Of a stretch of DNA of 64,000 bases, positions 33,614 to 43,802 are shown in pieces. Within the stretch, counting starts at the first letter, position 1; every line of letters begins with the position of its first letter. The translations under genes and the position numbers were made by a program. Source of the stretch: Bacillus halotolerans (GTDB lineage Bacteria > Bacillota > Bacilli > Bacillales > Bacillaceae); the NCBI RefSeq assembly GCF_001517105.1, contig NZ_LPVF01000009.1, forward strand, positions 117,742 through 181,741, read 5' to 3'. A model generated the notes under the pieces. The model saw only the letters and a program-made list of their open reading frames with translations. It had not been told where the DNA came from and did not search any database.

Positions 33614-33675
33614 TGAATCCCTCCAGCGCTTGTCTAGTAATTACTCTATGAACAAGCTAGAGGAAGTAGAACCGT

Positions 33676-34782
33676 TTAGTGATTATAGGAGCCTTTGTTT
33701 TCTTGAGACACCTTTTCATGAAGCGCTGTATTTAATCCGTTTGCCAGCACATTTGCCATATCGTCAATAAATGAATCGACTTCCTTCGGCGTGACCATCA
33801 AATTATGGCCCAGAGGCGCCAGCACCTCATGAATGAGCTGCCGCTTTTCGTTTTCTTCAAGAGTCCCGACAATGCCGAGAAACGATTGACGCTGTTTTGG
33901 GTCGGGAAGATCCTCTTCAGTAAGCACTTTCTTTTTCCCAAACGTCATCCCCGCCGGAACAAGCGATCTCGACGGACTGTCATCTCTCATTTCTCTGCCA
34001 AAATGCTTTAATATGTAGTCAACCGTATCGCTGGCAATTGTTACCGCGTCAACGACCGTCGGTACACCGATTGCAATGACAGGTACGCCTAGGGTGTCCT
34101 TGCTCAAGTCTTTACGTTTATTTCCGACGCCTGACCCCGGGTGAATTCCTGTATCTGATATTTGAATGGTTGTGTTGACCCTTTCTACCGCACGTGCCGC
34201 AAGTGCATCAATGGCAATCACAAAATCAGGTTTTGACTGTTCGATTACCCCTTTAATAATGTCGCTTGTTTCGATGCCTGTAATTCCCATGACACCAGGA
34301 GCAAATGCGCTGACAGGCCTGTAGCCCTCCTGCACATTTTCAGGCTGGAGTTTAAATAAATGTCTTGTCACCAATAGATTTTCTACAGCCATCGGACCGA
34401 GCGCATCAGGTGTCACATTCCAGTTGCCGAGGCCGACAATTAAACAGCTTGCATCCTTTGAGATCTTAAGGCTTTCCAGAAAGGCTGAAAATTCTTCCGC
34501 AAATACAGCAGAGACTTTCTCTTGCATTTCCGAGTCATTTTCTCTGATCCCTTGGGCCTCAATCGTTAAATAACGTCCTTCTTTTTTTCCTGAAAGCTCA
34601 GCGCCTTCCTTCGTGATGTCAACAGTGCGGATTTTTATTCCGCCGTGATCGCGTTCTTTTTCGATAAAACCTTTTATCTCTTTTGCAGGCACAGCCTGCT
34701 GATTAGCCATGGCTTCCTTCGTTTCAACCGCTAAATCCGTACGTACCAAATACTGATTTACATCCAGCTCACTCTTTTTCAT
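33676..34782 (-). CDS. gpr: Germination protease GPR
   Basis: 368 residues from ATG 34782 ([18 protein letters not shown]), with GAAGGAGGCC upstream. The frame extends 44 codons further, but that part is unconserved. GPR is made as a zymogen (autoprocessed after about 16 residues) in the forespore and degrades small acid-soluble spore proteins at germination. Family motifs such as [13 protein letters not shown] and [16 protein letters not shown] are present. Confidence 0.96.
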   Translation of the reverse strand: MKKSELDVNQYLVRTDLAVETKEAMANQQAVPAKEIKGFIEKERDHGGIKIRTVDITKEGAELSGKKEGRYLTIEAQGIRENDSEMQEKVSAVFAEEFSAFLESLKISKDASCLIVGLGNWNVTPDALGPMAVENLLVTRHLFKLQPENVQEGYRPVSAFAPGVMGITGIETSDIIKGVIEQSKPDFVIAIDALAARAVERVNTTIQISDTGIHPGSGVGNKRKDLSKDTLGVPVIAIGVPTVVDAVTIASDTVDYILKHFGREMRDDSPSRSLVPAGMTFGKKKVLTEEDLPDPKQRQSFLGIVGTLEENEKRQLIHEVLAPLGHNLMVTPKEVDSFIDDMANVLANGLNTALHEKVSQENKGSYNH

Positions 34783-34973
34783 ACAGGGCCTCCTTCGATA
34801 TTCAGTATCCATATTGTTTCCATTTATAAAATGAATCATGCTTAAAAGCATTCCTTCAATGAAAAATACTTTACATTTATATTGCAATCTAAAGGTGTGT
34901 TTGATAGAATACAATTTGTTCTATTGTGAAGAAGATTTAACCTTAAGACACTGTGCTACAGGTTGTATCTTAG

Positions 34974-35252
<279 letters not shown>

Positions 35253-35260
35253 AACAAAAA

Positions 35261-35290
35261 CGATCCTCATAATTGAGGATCGTTTTTTTC
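35261..35290. terminator. Bidirectional terminator between rpsT and holA
   Basis: AACGATCCTCATAATTGAGGATCGTT: a 10-base stem with A and T runs on the two sides, between convergent genes. It overlaps the last codons of holA. Confidence 0.85.
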
Positions 35291-36310
35291 ATTTCTTTTT
35301 AACAGCTGCAAGAGAAAAAGCTCTAGTAAAAGCTGCTTGTCCTTTTTCCCGGTTTTCATCTCATAGCCCATAACGGCAAGCTGTTCAATAATAGACCGGA
35401 GCTCGGCTTCTGAAAAAAGTCTCGCTTGATCCATCGCCAGCTTTACCCGGAATGGATGCACCTTTAAATTAGAAGCAATCTGTTTTTGGCCGTACCCTTG
35501 TTCCGCGAAATATTTCGTCTGCAGAATCAGCCGGAACTGGTTCGATATAAGAGCCATAATTTTGATCGGTTCTTCATTTTGTTTGAGCAGATCATAAAAA
35601 ATTTGCAGACTCTCAGTTCGTTTCCGATTGACGATTTTATTAATCAGTTCAAAGATATTTTGTTCCAGGCTTCTCGCCACAAGCATTTTCACATCATCCA
35701 GCATAATTTCTTCACGGTCTCCAATAAACGTGCAGAGTTTCTGAATCTCCTGAAAAAGAGATGACAGATGCCCGTTTACAAGCAAAACCAAATGCTCTGC
35801 CGCCTCGGTGCCGATCGTTTTCTGCTCGGTTCTCGCCAGATTGATCGTAAAGTCTGTCGTTTCCTTCGCGTTTAATTCCTTTGCCTCCATCATGAACGCC
35901 TGTTTTTTTAGCGCTTTGGTCAGTTTTTTCCGCTCATCCAGTTTTTCATAAGGCGCAAGCAGAACAAAGACCGTATATGGTGCCGGTGATTGTATATACG
36001 ATTCAAGCGCGGTGACGTTGTGCTCAACTTTTTCTTTCTTTTTCTCACCCGTTAAAAAATATGGATTTTTCACAATGACAAGGCGCCGCTCCCCCATAAA
36101 CGGGAACGTTTCAGCGTCGGCAATCGCCTGATCCAGCGGGTCTTCTTCCAAATCAAAAACAGACAGGTTGAAATCTTTTGCCTCTTGATCAATCACAGTC
36201 TGTCTGATCCTGCTGACGGTTTCTTGGAGCAGATACGTCTCTTTTCCGTATAAACAATAAACCGGATGGACTTCTCCTTTTTTCAGGCTTTTCCACACAT
36301 CAAATACCAT
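35267..36310 (-). CDS. holA: DNA polymerase III delta subunit HolA (YqeN)
   Basis: 347 residues of the delta clamp-loader family: YCLYGKETYLLQETVSRIR at the start, and a C-terminal collar domain with YFAEQGYGQKQIASNLKVHPF. Delta opens the beta clamp ring. Monocistronic on the minus strand. It is divergent from yqzM and convergent with rpsT. Confidence 0.94.
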   Translation of the reverse strand: MVFDVWKSLKKGEVHPVYCLYGKETYLLQETVSRIRQTVIDQEAKDFNLSVFDLEEDPLDQAIADAETFPFMGERRLVIVKNPYFLTGEKKKEKVEHNVTALESYIQSPAPYTVFVLLAPYEKLDERKKLTKALKKQAFMMEAKELNAKETTDFTINLARTEQKTIGTEAAEHLVLLVNGHLSSLFQEIQKLCTFIGDREEIMLDDVKMLVARSLEQNIFELINKIVNRKRTESLQIFYDLLKQNEEPIKIMALISNQFRLILQTKYFAEQGYGQKQIASNLKVHPFRVKLAMDQARLFSEAELRSIIEQLAVMGYEMKTGKKDKQLLLELFLLQLLKRNEKNDPQL

Positions 36311-36539
36311 TGTTGTACGACTTCCTCTCTTTCATCATCCCCTTCTATCCTAAATTGTGTTTGCAAAATAGTAAAGAGGAAGCCTGACAGCTGCTTCCCC
36401 ATTTATATTAAACGCCTGTTCGCAAGCCCCCAGGACAGCTTGTAAAAAGGCGATAATCACCAGAACAGAAAACGTTACCTTAGCTTCTAGATTTTTCAAA
36501 ACGATTCCATTATACTTAAGTCAGTCAGGGGGGATGAAA

Positions 36540-36674
36540 TTGAATGATTTTGAAAAAAACGTTCAAAGCAAACGAAATGATGCTGTAGATTCAGCGGTTG
36601 GTTTTGTTGTGTCCTTCGGATTTTTCGCCTTATTGTTTGTCATGGCAACGGTTATTCACCTGGTTGGTTCATAA
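36540..36674 (+). CDS. yqzM: YqzM small membrane protein
   Basis: 44 residues from TTG 36540 (MNDFEKNVQSKRNDAVDSA), with GGGGGGATG upstream. One transmembrane helix (about 20-43, AVGFVVSFGFFALLFVMATVIHLVGS region). An ATG two codons upstream overlaps the ribosome site. It matches the YqzM family located between yqeN and comEC. Function unknown. A terminator follows directly. Confidence 0.85.
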   Translation: MNDFEKNVQSKRNDAVDSAVGFVVSFGFFALLFVMATVIHLVGS

Positions 36675-36677
36675 CAC

Positions 36678-36714
36678 GACTGCCCGGGCTGCTGATTTCT
36701 CGGCAGTCTTTTTT
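36678..36714 (+). terminator. Terminator after yqzM
   Basis: GACTGCC / GGCAGTC stem followed by six Ts. The T run touches the comEC stop region on the opposite strand. Confidence 0.8.
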
Positions 36715-39043
36715 AATTCGTCTCTGTCATATCTGATGTATCATATGGAGGATAAACAGAAAAGGTTCCAGATCCGCTTTTGTACGTGTATTGGATCGTG
36801 CCGCTTTGATCCGTGCGCAGCACACGGATGGATCGGCTCTCTAACAATTGAAGAACTTCTTGATGCGGATGATGGTACCTATTGTTTTCACCCGCTGAGA
36901 TGACCGCCGTTTTGGGCTGAAGCTGTTTGATGAATTCTTCACCGGTCGAGCCCTTGCTTCCATGATGCCCTACCTTTAACACATCCGCTTTTATATTCGG
37001 GAACACATTGATAACCTCCTGTTCCCCCTCTTTTTCCAGATCACCCGTCAGGAGCCAGCTGAGCCTGCCTGTTTTCATCCATAGAACGAGAGAAGAATTA
37101 TTTTTACTTGCCGGATCAGGCGTTTCCGGTGACAGCACATGAAACTGTAAGTCCTTTATCTGCAATACATCACCCCGCTTCACCTCTTCAATAGCCACCC
37201 CCTCCTGTCTGGCAGTCCGCAGCACCTTCTCATCATGCGATTCAGAAACAAATCCTTTTGGAATGATGAGACGCTTCACTTTATGATGCTTCAGCAAAAC
37301 CTCTGCCTCTCCGATATGATCTTGATCTGCGTGCGTCAGTATCAGCGCATCAAGCTGCTTGATGCCCTTTGCCGTTAAAAAAGGGATCAGCACCTTTTCC
37401 CCCAGTGAAAAAGGATGCTGTTTTTCGCGCCAAGGCTCTGACGAATAAGACAAAGTGCCTCCCGTATCAATTAAAACGCGGCCTTTCTGATACGGTGCAC
37501 TGACAAACATACTGTCACCTTGACCGATATCAATCATATCTACTTCTCCGTCGGAACTAACATAAGGGAAAACAAAGAGCAGGATAAGTGTTGCACAAAA
37601 AAGGCTTGTGGACACTGTCAGCCGGAGAAATGAGGGTTTCTCAATACTCATAAGCAATATGATGACAGTGAGCGTGAATAAGAGAAGAAGAGCAGGTGCA
37701 GGACGTGAGATGATGATTGTGAATATATCTATATCAGCGATTTTAGTGATCAGTCTGTTGGTCCAGGTCATCATTACATCAAACCAATAGAACAGAAATT
37801 GACCGACGGATGCTGAAAAAAATAATAGAATAACTCCTATAATAGCAGCCGGTAAAATACAGAATGTATAAAAAGGCACCAACACCATATTCATTGGAAT
37901 GCTAATGATAGAAAACTGCTGAAAATGATACAGAAGAATGGGCAGTGAGCCTATCTGGGCGATAACAGATACAATCGTCAGCTGTCCCAGACCCGTTTTG
38001 ATATGCTGAAAAATAGATGATGAGAGAATTAAAGAAAAACTGACCGCAAATGAAAGCTGAAATCCAGCTTCAAAAAGGTAGTAGGGATTAAAAAGCAAGA
38101 GGACAATATACGAAAGACAGATTACCCCGGCAGAATTCACCCGCTGCTGAAAAAGGCTTCCCGCTAAGTATATGCCCGACATCAGAGCGGCTCGGAGAAC
38201 AGAGGGCGCTGCACCTGTCAAAATAACATAGATCGGCAGAAACAAAAGCAATAGGATTGACGCATTTTCTCTTGTTATGCCCAGACGGATCATTGCGTAA
38301 AATAGGCCTGCTGTCAAAATCCCGATATGGAGTCCTGAGATGGCTAACAGATGGACAACACCTAGACTTTGGTAAGCATTAAGCACATCGTCATCCAAAT
38401 AAGATCTTTCACCTACTGTAAGCGCCTGTACGATTCCTGCTGAATCTGGCGGAAGCTGTGTGTTCGTGAATGATACGATGTATTTTCTCAAACTGAGAAG
38501 CTTATACCGGACATCTGAAGGCTCGCTGCAATTTCCAATAGATGTGACAGAATAGCTCCAATGAATATGCTGCCGGTAAAGATACTGTTGATAATCAAAT
38601 GTTCCCGGCACTGTTGCTTGTTTTGGCTTCTCCAAAGCACCAGTCAATTCGCATGCCATACCCGGCTCTAGATGTGACAGTTTGTCTTTTTCAGCTAAAG
38701 ACTGAATCCGATAAGAGGCAGCCCATTTTTCGCCATCGGGCGTCTTGATCAGCATAGACATCCGATCCCCGTCAATTTTAGGAATACTATGAATGACCGC
38801 CTTGAAGTCATAGCTTCCCTGCTGATACGAAGAAGTATTTTGAGAATCTGTGATCTTAAACAGGGCAAAATTGAGTACAAAAGAGAATAAACAAACAAAA
38901 ATGAGTGGAGCGTGCCTTGTTTTGATTGTCACAATAAGAAGAAAGAGGAAGAAGAGAAAGACAGCGGAGAAATAAGAGGCGGCAGCAATTCCAGCCGTTG
39001 CTGAAGCTGCCGCCAAAGGCAATAATAGACGCGAATTCCGCAT
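36713..39043 (-). CDS. comEC: Competence DNA-uptake channel ComEC
   Basis: 776 residues. An N-terminal pair of helices leads to the soluble OB-type loop and the ComEC competence domain with many membrane helices (about 230-500; AISGLHIGI signature). The C-terminal metallo-beta-lactamase-like domain has THADQDHIGEAEVLL and VGHHGSKGS. It forms the membrane pore for single-stranded DNA entry. ATG 39043 is chosen; TTG 39046 is possible. It is intact although comEA, two genes upstream, is broken as given. Confidence 0.95.
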   Translation of the reverse strand: MRNSRLLLPLAAASATAGIAAASYFSAVFLFFLFLLIVTIKTRHAPLIFVCLFSFVLNFALFKITDSQNTSSYQQGSYDFKAVIHSIPKIDGDRMSMLIKTPDGEKWAASYRIQSLAEKDKLSHLEPGMACELTGALEKPKQATVPGTFDYQQYLYRQHIHWSYSVTSIGNCSEPSDVRYKLLSLRKYIVSFTNTQLPPDSAGIVQALTVGERSYLDDDVLNAYQSLGVVHLLAISGLHIGILTAGLFYAMIRLGITRENASILLLLFLPIYVILTGAAPSVLRAALMSGIYLAGSLFQQRVNSAGVICLSYIVLLLFNPYYLFEAGFQLSFAVSFSLILSSSIFQHIKTGLGQLTIVSVIAQIGSLPILLYHFQQFSIISIPMNMVLVPFYTFCILPAAIIGVILLFFSASVGQFLFYWFDVMMTWTNRLITKIADIDIFTIIISRPAPALLLLFTLTVIILLMSIEKPSFLRLTVSTSLFCATLILLFVFPYVSSDGEVDMIDIGQGDSMFVSAPYQKGRVLIDTGGTLSYSSEPWREKQHPFSLGEKVLIPFLTAKGIKQLDALILTHADQDHIGEAEVLLKHHKVKRLIIPKGFVSESHDEKVLRTARQEGVAIEEVKRGDVLQIKDLQFHVLSPETPDPASKNNSSLVLWMKTGRLSWLLTGDLEKEGEQEVINVFPNIKADVLKVGHHGSKGSTGEEFIKQLQPKTAVISAGENNRYHHPHQEVLQLLESRSIRVLRTDQSGTIQYTYKSGSGTFSVYPPYDTSDMTETN

Positions 39044-39046
39044 CAA

Positions 39047-39616
39047 TCACACATAACTCGTAAAAAGTTGATTAGCCTGTTCATGTATTTTCTTCAAATC
39101 TTCCTCTGCAAGACCGGCATCCGCTAATTTTTCTAAAAGCCCCGCTACAAATGAAAGCTTTTCTCTGTTTTTCAGATCAACGATCATTTCATCGAGTTCA
39201 ACCTGTTCAACCGTAACGCCTGATTGCTCAAATAGCTCCTGGGCATACGGATGTGTTTTATAATCCTCAGCGTAATATACTGTTTTGATACCGGCTTGAA
39301 TGATAGACTTACAGCATTGAATACACGGATAGTGCGTGACATATATCTCCGCTCCATCTGTCGGCACTCCAAATTTAGCGCATTGAAGTATCGCATTCAT
39401 TTCCGCGTGAATCGTTCTCGCGCAATGATCGTCTATCATTAAGCATCCTTCGTCCGCGCAATGTACGCCGCCTGCGATTGACCCGTTATAGCCTCCTGCA
39501 ATCATGCGTTTATCTCTGACAATGGTAGCGCCGACAGACAATCTCGGGCAGGTGCTGCGCAGTGCCAGTAAATGGCTTTGAGCCATAAAATATTGATTCC
39601 ATGAAATTCGTTCCAC
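39047..39616 (-). CDS. comEB: dCMP deaminase-like protein ComEB
   Basis: 189 residues from GTG 39616 (MERISWNQYFMAQSH), with GGAGGG upstream. Zinc and catalytic residues of the CMP/dCMP deaminase family are present: H70-A-E72 and P97-C98...C101. It deaminates dCMP to dUMP. Although within the comE operon, ComEB is dispensable for transformation in B. subtilis, and a role in polar localisation has been reported. Its stop directly abuts comEC. Confidence 0.95.
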   Translation of the reverse strand: MERISWNQYFMAQSHLLALRSTCPRLSVGATIVRDKRMIAGGYNGSIAGGVHCADEGCLMIDDHCARTIHAEMNAILQCAKFGVPTDGAEIYVTHYPCIQCCKSIIQAGIKTVYYAEDYKTHPYAQELFEQSGVTVEQVELDEMIVDLKNREKLSFVAGLLEKLADAGLAEEDLKKIHEQANQLFTSYV

Positions 39617-39681
39617 GTTGTTCCCTCCAAATGTGTGTTGCCTGTTCTTTAGTTTACCTATCATCATGCATGACCGTCAAT

Positions 39682-40298
39682 TCACTTTACTGTAATGGAA
39701 GACTTTATTTTTTCAAAAGATTTTTCGCCAATTCCCGAAACCTTTGTGATATCTTCAATTGTTTGGAAACGCCCGTTCTCTTCCCGATATGCAATAATCG
39801 CTTCAGCTTTTGAAGGCCCTACTCCCGAAATGTTTTGTAAATCCTCTAATGTTGCTGTATTGATATTGACCAATGTCTCCTTCCCCTTACTGCTTTGTAC
39901 AGCGCCGCCGGCCGCTTGCTGCGCCGCCTCTTCTCCCTTACTCGGTATATACACCACTGTACCGTCCTGTAAAAGTTCCGCCAAATTCACTTGCGTTTCA
40001 TCTGCTTTTTCACCAATGCCGCCTGCTTTCTCAATAGCCTGCGACACTCTGTCTCCCGTATGCATTTCATAAACGCCGGGATGCTTAACGGCGCCTTTTA
40101 TATCAATTACAATATTTTCTTCCACTTTGTCTTTTGTTGCTTCCTGCTTGACCTCGGCATTTTCCTTTTCACTAGATACAACTTGTTTTACAGGCTCTTT
40201 GTTATGTCCGCTGAAAAAAAGAGGCAAAGAACTGCAATGAGAACAGCAGCAGAGCCCGCTGACATGATTATCGTTTTATGTTGGTTCAACCAATTCAA
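39682..40298 (-). pseudogene. comEA: comEA, DNA receptor of competence, frameshifted in an A7 run
   Basis: From TTG 40298 the frame reads MNWLNQHKTIIMSAG and a membrane anchor, but shifts at the A run 40214-40220 (seven As; eight would keep frame). Beyond it the other frame gives HNKEPVKQV..., an extracellular SLBB-like region (DIKGAVKHPGVYEM) and the C-terminal helix-hairpin-helix DNA-binding pair (NINTATLEDLQNISGVGPSKA, VSGIGEKSFEKIKS). With one base added the product is 205 residues, the usual ComEA length. As written anchor and receptor are uncoupled. It may be a sequencing slip. Confidence 0.88.
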
Positions 40299-40381
40299 CT
40301 TGCATACGCCCCGCTTTCGTCATATTTTGTTTCTTTATCACATATGGTTTAGAGGATAATAGCTCAAAGGAGGGGAAATCA

Positions 40382-41203
40382 TTGAAGATTGGCTTTATCG
40401 GCACTGGAAATATGGGTACGATCCTTATAGAATCATTCATTGAATCACGAGCAGCCGATCCCTCAAACATCACAATCACAAACCGCACAATTGAAAAAGC
40501 GTTGAAGATAAAAAACCGCTACAACAGCTTAAACGTAACAGAGAGCCTTGAAAAGCTTGTTGCAGAAAATGAGATCATTTTCATCTGTGTAAAGCCGCTT
40601 GATATATATCCATTATTGTCAAGGGCAGTCCCTTATTTAACAAAGGATCACATTCTCATTTCAATTACAAGCCCGCTTCAGACTGATCAGCTGGAACAGT
40701 ATGTGCCATGTCAGGTGGCACGAGTTATCCCGAGTATTACAAACCGGGCGCTTGCTGGCGTTTCTCTTGTCACCTACGGTAAAAGCTGCGGAGAGGCAGC
40801 AAAAACAAAAATCATCGAGCTGATGAAGCACATTTCTAATCCGCTGCAAATTGAAAGTGACATCACAAGAGTAGCGTCAGATATCGTAAGCTGCGGACCC
40901 GCTTTTATGAGCTATCTGATTCAACGATTTATAGATGCAGCCGTTACGGAAACGTCAGTGTCTAAAGAGGACGCTGTTCTCATGTGTAAAGAAATGCTTG
41001 TCGGGCTGGGAAAACTGTTAGAAACAGAATTGTATACCCTTCCTGCATTACAGGAAAAGGTTTGCGTAAAAGGCGGCGTGACAGGAGAAGGCATTAAAGC
41101 ACTCGAAAGCGGTGTACAGGATATGTTTCATCGGGTGTTTCAAAATACGCATTTGAAGTACGAAGAGGATATTTCCGCGGTGAAGAAGCAGTTTCATGTG
41201 TAA
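40382..41203 (+). CDS. comER: ComER, pyrroline-5-carboxylate reductase family protein
   Basis: 273 residues from TTG 40382, with AAAGGAGGGG upstream. The Rossmann motif GFIGTGNMG (residues 3-11) and the ProC-type C-terminal helices (GVTGEGIKALESGV) are clear. It is transcribed divergently from comEA. In Bacillus it is not needed for transformation; links to sporulation and biofilm regulation have been reported. The reductase substrate is unproven. Confidence 0.93.
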   Translation: MKIGFIGTGNMGTILIESFIESRAADPSNITITNRTIEKALKIKNRYNSLNVTESLEKLVAENEIIFICVKPLDIYPLLSRAVPYLTKDHILISITSPLQTDQLEQYVPCQVARVIPSITNRALAGVSLVTYGKSCGEAAKTKIIELMKHISNPLQIESDITRVASDIVSCGPAFMSYLIQRFIDAAVTETSVSKEDAVLMCKEMLVGLGKLLETELYTLPALQEKVCVKGGVTGEGIKALESGVQDMFHRVFQNTHLKYEEDISAVKKQFHV

Positions 41204-41252
41204 ACGAGTATGTCATAGCCGTTTGTTGTATGCAAAAGGGTAAAAAGGCATT

Positions 41253-41287
41253 TTAAAAACCATCGTCTTAGTAAACGATGGTTTTTG
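41253..41287. terminator. Bidirectional terminator between comER and yqeM
   Basis: AAAAACCATCGTCTT / AAACGATGGTTTTT hairpin with T runs on both sides, overlapping the last codons of yqeM. Confidence 0.8.
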
Positions 41288-42011
41288 ATTTCTGCGCTTT
41301 AAAGAACAGGCGTTCAGATTGTGGTGACGGCGCTGAATCGGTAAAATCAGCGGTAACCTTATGAAGCTGAAAGCCGCAGCTTGCCAGCATTTCTTCGTAT
41401 TCATCCACTCGGAACGTTCTTTGCTCATGTGTTTCGTCGAAGCGGTCGTACGTCTCTCCGTTCCAAACAAAAAATGACATATCATGAATGGCGGAAAGCT
41501 CTTCACTTCCGGCAAAGCTTTGCCAAATATAGCTGATATCTTCGTCCTGATCAGCAAACGTGCTCCCAGGAAAAACCTCGGTTATTTTATACGATGAATG
41601 AACATCAAACAGCAATATGCCGTCGGGCTTCAGCACCTGAAATACACTTTTAAAGGTATTCATTACGTCATTTTTCGTTTTTAAATAATTCAAGGAGTCA
41701 CAGCAGATCACAACCGCGTCAAACTGGCCTTCAAATCCGGTAATCTCTCTCATGTCCTGCTGAAGGAAAAGAATCGGCTGTTTAGCTGGTACTTTTTGCT
41801 GGGCGTAAGAGAGCATTTCTTCACTGAGATCAATCCCGGTGACTTCAAAACCTTTTTCGGCAAGCCGGATTGAAATCTCTCCGGTGCCGCATGCCAAATC
41901 GAGAATACGGCCTTTTTCCGGTAGAGATGCTTCAATCCATTTTGTCCATTTGTCGTAAGGTGCGTGAGACATTAACTCGTCATACACGCTTGCAAAGCCT
42001 TGGTAAATCAT
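41268..42011 (-). CDS. yqeM: SAM-dependent methyltransferase YqeM
   Basis: 247 residues from ATG 42011 (MIYQGFASVYDELM). The class I methyltransferase motif ILDLACGTGEISIRLAEKGFEVTGID is at about 36-62. The frame opens 15 codons earlier, inside rsfS. It overlaps the rsfS stop by 4 bases. The substrate is unknown. Its place next to rsfS, yqeK, nadD and yqeI suggests an RNA or ribosome-related role, but this is only context. Confidence 0.9.
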   Translation of the reverse strand: MIYQGFASVYDELMSHAPYDKWTKWIEASLPEKGRILDLACGTGEISIRLAEKGFEVTGIDLSEEMLSYAQQKVPAKQPILFLQQDMREITGFEGQFDAVVICCDSLNYLKTKNDVMNTFKSVFQVLKPDGILLFDVHSSYKITEVFPGSTFADQDEDISYIWQSFAGSEELSAIHDMSFFVWNGETYDRFDETHEQRTFRVDEYEEMLASCGFQLHKVTADFTDSAPSPQSERLFFKAQKSKTIVY

Positions 42012-42364
42012 TGATTCAATCCAAGTTCCAGGTCTGCGAGCGGAGCGTCTCCCCACAGTTTTTCCAGGTTGTAATAGCTTCTTTCGTCCTTATGAAACAC
42101 ATGGGCAATGACATCCCCAAGGTCAACTAATACCCATCTTGCTTCATCGAAGCCTTCCATCTTTTTGACTTCAATGCCGTTTTCTTCAGCCTGGTCCTTG
42201 ATTTCACGCGCAATGGCCTGCACTTGTTTGTCTGAATTACCGTGGCAGATCAGAAAATAATCCGCAACCAGAGAAATTCCTTCCATATCCAGTGCTAAAA
42301 TATCCTCTGCCCGCTTATCGTCGCAAGCCGCAGCTGCAATCTTTAAAATGGACGTTTGATTCAT
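42008..42364 (-). CDS. rsfS: Ribosome silencing factor RsfS (YqeL)
   Basis: 118 residues with the Iojap-family core ISLVADYFLICHGNSDKQVQAIA and EARWVLVDLGDVIAHVF. RsfS binds L14 and blocks subunit joining in starvation or stationary phase. It is 17 bases after yqeK and overlaps yqeM, so it is embedded in the nadD-yqeK-rsfS-yqeM unit. Confidence 0.95.
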   Translation of the reverse strand: MNQTSILKIAAAACDDKRAEDILALDMEGISLVADYFLICHGNSDKQVQAIAREIKDQAEENGIEVKKMEGFDEARWVLVDLGDVIAHVFHKDERSYYNLEKLWGDAPLADLELGLNQ

Positions 42365-42381
42365 TCACATATTCCTCCTGT

Positions 42382-42942
42382 TCATTTGCCAGACACAAGC
42401 CAGTTATAAGTTAAACATGTATCTGGGAAAACCTGTTGATTTTTTTTCATTAGAAAAATCATTGTATTTTTGATCGACTGAATCAATGCTTGATTCAAAT
42501 CCGTTTCTGCAAGTTCACGCACCTCATCGACACCGGGAAATTTACGGCCTGGTTCAATATAATCAGCAACGTAAATGACTTTTTCCAAAAGCGTCATGCC
42601 CGGACGCCCAGAGGTATGATATCTGATCGCGTCAAGAATATCTTCGTCATGAATTCCCGCTTCTCTCTGGACTAGGTAAGCGCCGACCGGAGCATGCCAC
42701 AGCTCCGGGTTGTGATCCAACAGATGCGCGGGCATTTTTTCTCTAGCTATAATTTGTTTCATTTCTTCTTTCGGGCGGAATTTGGCGTAATCATGAAAGA
42801 TAGCCGCCGTTTCCGCTTTTTTGGAGTCGGCGCCAAAGCGCTCCGCAAGTTCAATCGCCGTGTTCATTACGCCAATTGTATGGATATATCGATGCTCGGT
42901 CAATTGCTGCTTGACGCAGGCAAGTGCCTCCTCACGATTCAT
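42382..42942 (-). CDS. yqeK: HD-domain Ap4A hydrolase YqeK
   Basis: 186 residues from ATG 42942. HD motifs are H19 ([10 protein letters not shown]), HDYAK near 54 and the later [26 protein letters not shown]. The YqeK family symmetrically cleaves diadenosine tetraphosphate. It overlaps the end of nadD by 11 bases. Confidence 0.93.
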   Translation of the reverse strand: MNREEALACVKQQLTEHRYIHTIGVMNTAIELAERFGADSKKAETAAIFHDYAKFRPKEEMKQIIAREKMPAHLLDHNPELWHAPVGAYLVQREAGIHDEDILDAIRYHTSGRPGMTLLEKVIYVADYIEPGRKFPGVDEVRELAETDLNQALIQSIKNTMIFLMKKNQQVFPDTCLTYNWLVSGK

Positions 42943-43501
42943 ATAAACCATTCTCCTCTACATACTTCTTCACTTTATCAGGGATTAAGTAGTCAGTGGG
43001 CTTCTTGCTTTTAAACCGTTCCCTTATCATAGTCGATGATACCTCAAACTCCGGAACGTCTGCAAAGAGAAGCGGATAAGGGGTTTCAACATGAAAACCG
43101 GGGCGCTTTACTCCGATAAATTGAATAAGGTTCAGCAGCTCGTCCAGCTTATACCATTTAGGCAGGTATTCAATCATGTCAGCACCGATAATAAAGAAAA
43201 GCTGATCATTCGGATATCGCTGCTTTAGTAAAGAAACGGTATCAAAGGTATATGACGGCCCTTCTCTTTCCATTTCAGCCAGCTGCAGCTTAAAGGATGG
43301 ATTAGACTGAATAGCAAGCTTCAGCATTTCCACCCGATGAGTGCTGTCTGTATAGTCTTCATCCTGTTTATGCGGAGGAATTTGATTGGGCATAAACCAA
43401 ATTTCGTCGAGCTCCGCCTGATACAGCACCTCATTCGCCATTAAAAGGTGACCGTTATGCGGAGGATCAAACGTGCCTCCGAAAATTCCGATTTTCTTCA
43501 T
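42932..43501 (-). CDS. nadD: Nicotinate-nucleotide adenylyltransferase NadD
   Basis: 189 residues from ATG 43501 ([19 protein letters not shown], containing the nucleotidyltransferase [11 protein letters not shown] motif) with the C-terminal [10 protein letters not shown] signature. It makes deamido-NAD from nicotinate mononucleotide, an essential step of NAD synthesis. The frame is open 20 codons upstream into yqeI. A GGTGGTTGAA site precedes the ATG. Confidence 0.97.
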   Translation of the reverse strand: MKKIGIFGGTFDPPHNGHLLMANEVLYQAELDEIWFMPNQIPPHKQDEDYTDSTHRVEMLKLAIQSNPSFKLQLAEMEREGPSYTFDTVSLLKQRYPNDQLFFIIGADMIEYLPKWYKLDELLNLIQFIGVKRPGFHVETPYPLLFADVPEFEVSSTMIRERFKSKKPTDYLIPDKVKKYVEENGLYES

Positions 43502-43511
43502 TTCAACCACC

Positions 43512-43802
43512 TTAAGGAAGCTCGATTTGTTTATTTTCCTTTGATTCCTTATATAAAACAATCGTATTGCCGATCGTCTGAACCAACTGTGCGCGGCTTC
43601 CTTTTACAAGAGCTTCCGCAACATCATTTTTATCGTCTTCGCAGTTTTGAAGAACGCTGATTTTAATCAGCTCTCTCGCTTCAAGCGCTTCAGAAATTTG
43701 TTTAATCATGTTGTCATTGACTCCGCCCTTTCCTACTTGAAAAATCGGGCTTAAATGGTGCGCTTTTGAACGCAAGAAACGTTTTTGTTTTCCTGTTAAC
43801 AT
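43512..43802 (-). CDS. yqeI: CRS1/YhbY-type RNA-binding protein YqeI
   Basis: 96 residues, a single CRM domain: [17 protein letters not shown] and the [25 protein letters not shown] core. YhbY proteins bind pre-50S particles. It abuts aroE (shared base) and precedes nadD, consistent with one operon from yqeG to yqeM. Confidence 0.93.
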   Translation of the reverse strand: MLTGKQKRFLRSKAHHLSPIFQVGKGGVNDNMIKQISEALEARELIKISVLQNCEDDKNDVAEALVKGSRAQLVQTIGNTIVLYKESKENKQIELP

